From positions 102,245,157 through 102,309,156 of the forward strand of contig NC_134089.1 in NCBI RefSeq assembly GCF_000715075.1: a DNA stretch of 64,000 nucleotides, in the 5' to 3' direction. Both the position numbers and the translations under genes were made by a program. Every line of letters begins with the position of its first letter. Position 1 is the first letter of the stretch. Positions 56,401 through 64,000 of the stretch are shown one piece after another. The DNA comes from Nicotiana tabacum (lineage: Eukaryota; Streptophyta; Magnoliopsida; Solanales; Solanaceae). Under the pieces are notes generated by a model. The model saw only the letters and a list, made by a program, of their open reading frames with translations, did not search any database and was not told the DNA's origin.

Positions 56401-57787
56401 GAATTAAGAATTATGCCTGAACGAACAGACCCAACACAGAATCCAAAAAGAAAACTAAAGAAAATACAGAGAAGAAACACCCACTGAATTTTGTCCCTCA
56501 TGCAAACTTTCGAAACTAACTTCAAGTTAGTACGATACGTCCATTTCTCTCGAAATAAACCTATAATACTAGCCTGAGGTAGCTCGACCTTGACAAATCA
56601 CGGAGTGACTAGGCGCAGTGAACCCTAGATTTGAAATTGGGATGGCCTGGTAAGATTCGAGGGTTTTTGTGTAGAGATTAGTGATGAAGGAAGAACGGGG
56701 AGTGTATGGTATGACTTTGGGACCAGTTGGAAGTGGCGCCGCCACCAGGGAATTTTGTGGCGGCGCTAGGGTTCTTGATTTCAAATCCACATTCGACGAG
56801 CTAGGGTGTGATTCGAAGGAAGAGGTTTGGATATTCAGGAAGAGGAGGTTGAGGCGGTTCTATGGTGTGTTTTTGGAGGTCATCGGAGACTGGAGGTTCC
56901 CGGCCATTTTTCGATTGAAGATTCGAAGAACATGGCTAAGATTCGAGATAAGCCATGGTGCTGGTTGGAAAGGGGAGGTTGAGAGGAGTTCGTGGTGTGA
57001 AAATGGGGTCATTTGGCTTGCCGGAACCGCCATGGGGTGATTTCCGGTAGGCAGAGGAAGGCGGCTAATGGTGGCAGATCTGTTTGTCTCTGTGAGAGAC
57101 GATGAGGTAAGAGGGAGGTAGGAGCTCGTTAGGACATATTTATGTAAAACATCCTAGGATACTATCAACCGTTAGATCAAGAATTGAGGGCTAGGATTGA
57201 TTCTAGAAATGACGTCGTTTGGACTTGTTTAGGAACCGGACCGGGTTAATGGGCAGGACTGGCTATTTGGCGTGATTGTTTGGGTTGATGCTCAATTCAG
57301 AAGAGGCCCAATTGTTTCTTTGCTAGAGACAACCCTTTTATTCCTCATTTTCAATTGTTCTTCTCTTTGTATTTTGATTTTCCAAATTAATTCATCCTTA
57401 TTTTCCACCTCATTTTTGTTACTAATTATCTAATTTGCAAAGATTGCAAGAAATTAAAAACTAAACTAAGCTAATTAATGTCCAAAAACTTTAAAACTAA
57501 TTTGTGACAATTTCACAATTAAAACAATAAAAATGCTAAAGTGAACTATTTTTTGTAATTTTCATGTTTTTTTCAAAAACAAATTAATCCCTAATTAATC
57601 CTAAAAATATGAAACCATATCCTAAATGCAAATGCATATTTTTTTGTATTTTCATGTGAATTAACACGCACAAATATAATGCAAACAATTAACAGAAAAT
57701 GACACAAAAATTATAAAAATAAGGAAAAATAATTTTTTGTTTGAATTTTTGGGAATAATTCATATATAGGGCAAAAATCACGTGCTC
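53426..57787 (-). repeat. Tat/Ogre-type solo LTR inside element D
   Basis: It starts TGTCACACC and ends GGGCAAAAATCACGTGCTC, as does the LTR at 9677-13912. No Tat internal sequence is next to it. Element D's reading frame is interrupted between LGLAG (right side) and YRRFIQ (left side), exactly in the gypsy phrase LAGYYRRFI. A target duplication is not seen: the left flank is ATAAT and the right flank begins CGCCCGCC. Open frames inside, such as 56681-57040, match nothing I know. Confidence 0.9.
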
Positions 57788-58471
57788 GCCCGCCAAACCA
57801 AGAAAGCTACGAATCTCTATGGCTGAGGACGGTCTGGGCCAACTTTGAACTGCCTTTATCTTCTTCGGATCAACCTGAATACCCTCACTGGACACCACGT
57901 GCCCCAAGAAAGACACTGAACTGAGACAAAACTCACATTTGAAGAACTTTGCATATAGCTTCTCCTCCCTCAATCTCTGCAACACAACTCTCAAATGCTC
58001 TACGTGCTCCTCCAGACTACGTTAGTATACAAGAATATCATCAATGAAAACAATCACAAACGAGTTGAGATAAGGCTGAAACACGTTGTTCATCAAATGC
58101 ATGAACGTTGTTGGGGCATTGTTCAGCCCAAAAGACATCACAAAGAACTCATAATGACCATATCGGGTCTTGAAAGCTATCTTAAGAATGTCTGAGTCCC
58201 TGATCTTCAACTGGTGATACCCTGATCGAAGATCAATCTTGGAGAACACTCTCTCTCCTTGAAGCTGGTCAAATAAATCATCAATACGAGACAAAGGACA
58301 CTTGTTCTTGATTGTGACCTTGTTCAAATGCCTGTAATCAATGCACATCCTCATAGTGCCATCCTTCTTCTTCACAAATGGAAATGGCGCACCCCACGGT
58401 GACATACTAGGCCGAATAAACCCCTTATCAAGGAGTTCCTGAAGCTGCTCCTTCAACTCCGTCAATGCCAT
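57788..58471 (-). pseudogene. Element D reverse transcriptase
   Basis: The frame from 58471 has [80 protein letters not shown] and the intact catalytic FIDDILVY at about 58030. A stop follows at about 58021. The thumb runs 57994-57790: [20 protein letters not shown], then [14 protein letters not shown], where the solo LTR cuts it. Confidence 0.9.
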
Positions 58472-58495
58472 ATGATACGGTAGAGCAGAAATGGG

Positions 58496-59250
58496 CTAAG
58501 TGCCCGGCATAAAATCAATACCAAAGTCAATATCCCTGTTCGATGGCATGCCTGGCACGTCTGTAGGAAACACATCAGGAAAATCCCTCACTACGGGAAC
58601 AAAATCAATACTAGGAGTCTCTGCACTGACATCCCTCACAAAGGCTAAGTATGAAAGACAACCTTTTCCAACCATCCGCTGGGCCTTCAAGAATGAAATC
58701 ACCTTACTGGGGACAAAATCAGTTAAACCTCGCCACTCAATCCGTGTCACCCCCGGCATAACTAACGTCACTATCTTAGCATGATAGTCCAATATAGCAT
58801 GACACGGAGATAGCCAATCCATGCCCAATATCACATTAAAGTCCACCATACAAAGCAACAAATGGTCCACTCGGGTCTCCAAACCCCCAATAGTCACCAC
58901 ACACGACCGGTATACACTGTCCACAATAATAGTATCACCCACCAGAGTATATACACGAATAGATGAAACAAGAGACTCAGGGGCATATCCAAATAACGAG
59001 CAAAATATGATGACACATATGAAAAAGTGGAACCAGGATCAAATAACCCAGATGCATCTCTGTGGCAAACTGAAACAATACCTATAATCACGGCATGTAA
59101 AGCAATAGCATCTGGTCTATCTAGGAGTGCATAGAAATGGGTCTGACCACCACCTAATCGACCTCCCCCTCTGGGGCGACCCCTAGTTGACTGGCCCCTA
59201 CCCCTAGCTGCCTGAGCGGGTGGTGAAGTAACTGGAGATGAAGTCAAGGG
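58496..59250 (-). pseudogene. Element D protease
   Basis: 59247-58894 starts in a Gly/Arg-rich end of gag and includes RDASGLFDPGSTFSYVSS, the D-P-G-S active site also seen in element A. A frameshift near 58960-58940 leads to VDHLLLCMVDFNVILGMDWLSPCHAILDYH and the join to RT with DVFPTDVPGMPSNRDIDFGID. Confidence 0.8.
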
Positions 59251-60558
59251 TTGATTCCTCTGCTAAGACGGACCCTCAAGAAGATGATGACACTACCTCC
59301 TCATATGTCCAAACTCTCTACACTCATAACAACTCCTTGGTGCGAGGAACGTGGACTGAAGGGAACCCCTAGCACCAGAATGACCAGTAGAAGGACCTGG
59401 CATGGAAGAACCCTAAACCGATGGAGCACGGGACGAACTCTAGGCTGGTAGGGCACTGAGTGATCAATGGCCCTGATGTGAGCTATGAGAACCATGGCCC
59501 AATGATGCCCTATAATGAACTGGGTGAGCTGACTGAGCATGTCTGAATGGACAACCTCTGCCGTACTGAAACTGACCTCTCGAAGGAACACCACCAAAAC
59601 TACCAGATCCCCGAGGCCTTTTGGCCTCCCTCTCATCTCTCTCCTGGCGGCGAACTGACTCAATCTCGCGAGCAATGTTAACAACCTCCTCAAAAGTAGC
59701 ACCTGACACCCTATCCCTGGTTATGAGAATCTGAAGCTGGTATGTGAGGCCATCAACGAACCTTCTGATCCTCTATCTATCCATAGAAACCAACCAAATA
59801 GCATGGCGAGCTATCTGAGAACCTTATTTCATACTGCATCACAATCATATCACCCCGACACAACTGCTCGAACTGCCTGCGCAGCTCCTCCCTATGATAT
59901 TGTGGCACATACTTCTCCAAAAAGAGAACAGAGAAATATTGCCAGGTAAGGGGCACTGCATCAATAGGCCTATATCATAAGCCTCCTACCAAGTAAAGGC
60001 GGCTCCAGAAAACTAAAAAATAGTAAATGCTACCTCACTGGTCTCCAGAATACCCATTGTATGTCCTCTGACACTTGTCCAAGAAACCCTGGGAATCCTC
60101 GCCCTCTGCACCACTGAAAGTCAGAGGCTGAAGTCTACCAAACCTCTCTAATTGATGTTGCTTATCGTCAAGCATAACTGGTACCACATAATCATGGGCT
60201 AGTGCAACGGGCTGAGCTGGAGGTGCCCCCAGTGTCTGAAGTCCTTGCACAACCTGCTCAGGTGTGCGAGAGTGGGAACCAGGCCAATGCACACTGATAG
60301 AATCTGGGCTAGGGCCTCCTAAAGGCCTGGAATCATAATAGGCACAGTTGGTGCCTGATCTGGTCCTGCTGGAGCATCCGCAACTGGGACCTGATCATAA
60401 ATCGGGGCGGCTGGTGGATCTATAGGTGTTGCCCTAGCTGTTGTGCGGGTTACATACCTACCCCTACCACGGCCTCTACCGCGACCTTGGCCTCTAGTGG
60501 CCCCAACTGGTGGTACTTATGGTTGTCCGTCCTGATCAGTAGCACGTGTCCTCACCAT
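59250..60558 (-). pseudogene. gag: Element D gag
   Basis: The likely start codon is at 60558 (MVRTRATDQDGQ), followed by a Gly-Arg repeat part. 60292-60035 has LGAPPAQPVALAHDYVVPVM and LQPLTFSGAEGEDSQGFLDK. The gag core is broken between 60035 and 59710. 59709-59464 has FEEVVNIAREIESVRRQERD and KRPRGSGSFGG. A decayed zinc knuckle region (C-x2-C with SLDI/GH wording) lies near 59340-59290. At least three frameshifts. Confidence 0.75.
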
Positions 60559-60757
60559 CTGTGAGAGAATATAATAACAAAAGTTTAGTACTAGAATCAA
60601 CATATTCGCACGACGGGAATTTCAAGAATGTGAAGTTTCGTAAAGGTTCAACAGCCTCCCGAGGATAAGTATAGACGTCTCCGTACCGATCCGCGAGACT
60701 CTACTAAACCGGCTCAAGACCCGTGAGACCTATGTAACCTAGGCTTCAAAACCAACT

Positions 60758-63700
60758 TATCATGACCCCAAACCACCCCGATCATGATGGCGCCTATCAC
60801 AGTACTAGGCAAGCCAATTCAACTTTCACAACATCAAGTTCTTTTTATAAATTCAATTTTCTAAAACATATTAAGTCTCAAATCTTTCATATGTAATATA
60901 TATCAACAAAAATATGCGGAAAACTAGTACGAAAATACATCAACATAGTCCGGAACTGGTGTCACTAGTCATGAGCCCACTAAGTACAACTCAACACCAT
61001 CTACTTAATAAAAAATAAGTCTAAGATACAAAGTACTTGGATAGGAAAGAAAAAGGCAGGCATGTGAACGCCGTGCAGCTACCTTACAATTTCCGGATAA
61101 GACTCTAAAAGAGCTGAAGGCTCTCACTCTGATGCTCCGGCACCTAGATCTACAAACAAGGTGCAGGGAGTAACGTGAGTATGACAACTCAGTAAGCAAC
61201 TAAAGTAAATAAAGTATGAGTGCAGTGATGAGAATTTAAAATCATATGCATACTTATCAAGGAATCTCAACAGAAATATCAAGTCAAAATTTGCAGTTCA
61301 ATAACCAATTATCTCGTAAAACTCTAGTTTCCATTAAAATCCTTTAAAACATTTATTCAACATTTTTCAATAGAGGCTCAGTATAAAAGAAGAGTGAAAG
61401 CAGAAAAATATCATAGGCAAGCCCCTCGGGCGAGGTATCACTCATAAGTATAGCCTCTCGGGCAAGCCTCTCAGTCACTCGTGACTTAGCTCTCGTCAGT
61501 CAGTACTCACACTCAGCACTCCAGCTCAATAAATATCTCATAATAATAATCCTTGCGGCGTGCAATCCGATCCATAATATATAGTCGACTATGCTCACTG
61601 GGGGTGTACAAACTCCGGAGGGGCTCCTACAGCCCAATCATCATATCATTGCGGCGCGCAGCCGATCTAATATATATCACTGTGGCACGTAGCTCGATCA
61701 TATATATATATATATATATATGCAGCGTGTAGCCCGATCCATAACATATATATAATCCTCACCATTATATCCTCAACCTCTCTTAGTCATTAACCTCACG
61801 GCCACTCGGGCATATCAGTGAAAATCAGAGAAACCCAGCCCAAACAGTTTTCATATATTAAGAAGTAGAGTAATGAAATTGGAGTAAACAATAAACAGGT
61901 AAACCATGACTAAGGATATGCTTTCAAATCATAACAGTGTGATGAAAGTAGTAAAATACCCCTAAGGGTCTAAACAGTTGTATATAAAGACCCCAAACAT
62001 GGCATTCAGCCCAAGTTAACAAATTCATTTCTAAAACATATGGATATCATATACAGTATATCAAAATATGCAACTATACAGTAGTCACGGTACAGACCAA
62101 GTCACAATCCCTACGGGTGCACGCCCGCACGCCTGACACCTAGCATGCGCATCACCTCATTTATCAAATAGTACGAAATTTCGGGGTTTCATACCCTTAG
62201 GTCTAGATTTACAATCGTTACTTACCTTAAACCAGATCAAATACTACTCCGCAACGCCCTTACCTCTCGACTTGGCTTCAACTCGCTTCGAATTTATCCA
62301 AAATCAGAATCATAACATCAATACATTCTAAGGGAATGAAGCCCATGTGAAATAATGAAATTACATCAAAAATCTCGAAATTGGTCAAACCTGACCCCCA
62401 GGCCCACGCCTCGAAATCCAATAAAAATTATATCAATAGAATCTTTATCCTCCCACGAGTCTGTACATACCAAAAATATCAAAATCGGACCTCAAATGGT
62501 CCCTCAAATCCCCAATTTACACTCTTCAATTTCAAGCCCTAATTACTCAATTTTAGGCTTTAAATCCTACTAATTTCATGTTTAATTAGTTAGAAATCAT
62601 CATAGAATCGAGTATTGAGTTCAAAATCTTACCTCTAAGTGTTTCCCTTCAAATCCCTCTTCAATCCCTCTCAAAAAGCTTCAATACCGCTCAACAATGG
62701 TTAAATATGAGCTAACATTCGCAAAGACCCCTATTTAAACATTCTATCCAGGTATTTTTCCTTAATCGCGATCGCGGAAACACCCTCGCGATCACGAAGC
62801 ACAAAATAGACTGCCCTCATTTTAACCCTATGTGATTGCGTAAAACTCCATGCGATTGCGAAGTACTGCCTTTGCAAACTCATACGATCGCGGCCTCTCC
62901 CACGCGATCGCATAGAACAAACCTTACCACTTTACACCAGCTCCTTCTCTTCTACGCGAACGCGACTTTGGCCATGCGTTTGGAACCATAACCTCACAAC
63001 CAATCACGATCGCGTTCTGACCTTCGTGATTGAATTGAACAAATTCCACCTCTGGCCAACAAATACTACGCGATCACAAACTCTTCTACACGATCGCAAA
63101 GAATAAAATGTCTGCAACAAAATACTAGAAAACCTGCTATCTCCTCAAGTCCAAAAATGCCCCGTTGAGCATCTGAAACACACCCGAGGCCCTCAAAACC
63201 TCAACCAAACATGCCAACACATCCCATAACATCATTTAAACTTTTTCAATCCTTCGTAACACTCAAAACAACATCAAAACGTCAAATCACCATCGGATTC
63301 AAGCCTTAGGATTTCCAAACTTCCGAATTCCACAAACTATCAAAAAGTCTATCAAACCTCACGCGAATGACCTAAAATTTTACACACACGTCACAAATAA
63401 CACAACGGACCTACTCCAATTTATGAAATTCCATTCTGACCTTGATATCAAAATTTCCACTACCAACCAGAAAATGCTGAAATTCCATTTTCGCCAATTC
63501 AAGCCTAATTTACCACGGGCCTCCAAAATATATTCCAATCATTCTCCTATGTCCCAAATCACCTCACAAAGCTATCCGAGCCATAAAAACCAAATTCCGA
63601 GATTGTTTACTCACAAGTCAACTTTTGGTTGACTTTTCCAACTATATGGTCATCTTAAGAGACTAAGTGTCTCATAACACTCCAAGATTGCTCCAAACCC

Positions 63701-63806
63701 GAACCAACTGATACGATACAATGAAATGAAGTTGTACAACACATAAAGAAGCAAATATGGGTGAAACAGAGCGGTAACTCATGAAACAACCGGTTAAGTC
63801 ATTACA
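60758..63806 (-). repeat. 5' LTR of element D
   Basis: It aligns along its whole length with 48219-51283. The terminus TGTCACGACC is TATCATGACC here, and the PBS next to it (60740-60757) has decayed to a TTGGTTTTGAAGCCTAGG form. The CGATCCA-motif repeats lie at 61548-61745, including an (AT)n run at about 61700-61720. The CGCGATCGCG word cluster is at 62765-63095 and the TATA-like box at 62731-62740. Confidence 0.9.
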
Positions 63807-64000
63807 ATTGACCTTATCCAAGTCCAATTATAGGAATTTCAAGTACGCTATCTTCGACTCATCGAGTACGAACTAATCAACCAACCAACCACCTCAATTT
63901 CCAAACAAGTACCAATTGACCCAGTTACACATCATGCCAATAACTACTCAAATGCGACAAACCTATAGAAAAGAAACTAAAATAGGGGATATACCCAAAT
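63807..64000 (-). other. Continuation of element C after element D
   Basis: The sequence after the probable target duplication should join 48218. No coding similarity is visible. Confidence 0.4.

Larger units (their letters stand above)
48219..63806 (-). mobile_element. Tekay-type chromovirus element D, complete but decayed
   Basis: Both LTRs are present (63806-60758 and 51283-48219, about 3.05 kb each), with gag, protease, RT, RNase H, integrase and chromodomain between them in gypsy order. The flanking five bases are AGTGA (48214-48218) and ATTGA (63807-63811), a target duplication with one change. A Tat-type solo LTR splits RT from RNase H. LTR differences are many and mostly transitions, so the insertion is old. 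Confidence 0.9.

Noticed and set aside
56681..57040. A 119-residue open frame as a host gene
   Set aside because: It lies within the solo Tat LTR and has no recognised domain.

Overview
This window is plant nuclear DNA made almost entirely of nested, decayed LTR retrotransposons. No intact host gene was recognised. A Solanaceae genome, most likely Nicotiana, fits best: Tat/Ogre-type Ty3-gypsy elements with a DUF7745-like ORF1, Tekay-type chromoviruses, a Sirevirus-like copia element with an extra downstream ORF, and a fragment of an endogenous pararetrovirus (Caulimoviridae). The genus is inferred from remembered family resemblance, not from a search. Nearly every reading frame carries stops or frameshifts. 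Several of the stops look like C-to-T changes, as expected of old, methylated DNA.

Layout. 1-185: end of a gypsy element. 188-13912 (minus strand): Tat/Ogre element 1, with LTR, PBS, DUF7745-like ORF1, gag, protease plus G-patch, a probable 180-nt intron, and RT-RNase H; its integrase and other LTR are missing or lie outside. 13913-15385: piece of another LTR, possibly Athila-like. 15386-21187 (minus): 3' half of Tat/Ogre element 2, with integrase, a long repeat-rich 3' non-coding region and an LTR. 21188-23430 (plus): copia fragment. 23456-24115: probable hAT end. 24344-34084 (minus): Tekay element A, whose 3' LTR holds a rearranged pararetrovirus fragment (24940-26249) and whose 5' LTR is cut by the next element. 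34085-41096 (plus): Sirevirus-like copia with 5' LTR, gag-pol and an accessory ORF, but no 3' LTR. 41097-45718: element B, apparently non-coding inside, with a complete LTR. 45719-48218: LTR and tail of element C. 48219-63806 (minus): complete but dead Tekay element D with two LTRs of about 3.05 kb, itself holding a Tat-type solo LTR (53426-57787). 63807-64000: continuation of element C after D.

The most notable signals are in non-coding parts. (1) The 3' non-coding region of Tat element 2 has about 28 short units that each form a hairpin, and the two arms change together between units. (2) Next to the LTR of Tat element 1 lies a 50-nt imprint of tRNA-Arg(ACG), positions 27-76, three of whose four differences fall on usual modification sites. 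(3) At least five LTR families have a cluster of GC-rich palindromic words just upstream of a TATA-like box, with a different word in each family. (4) The pararetrovirus fragment replaces about 205 bp of an LTR and joins protease to RNase H without the RT.
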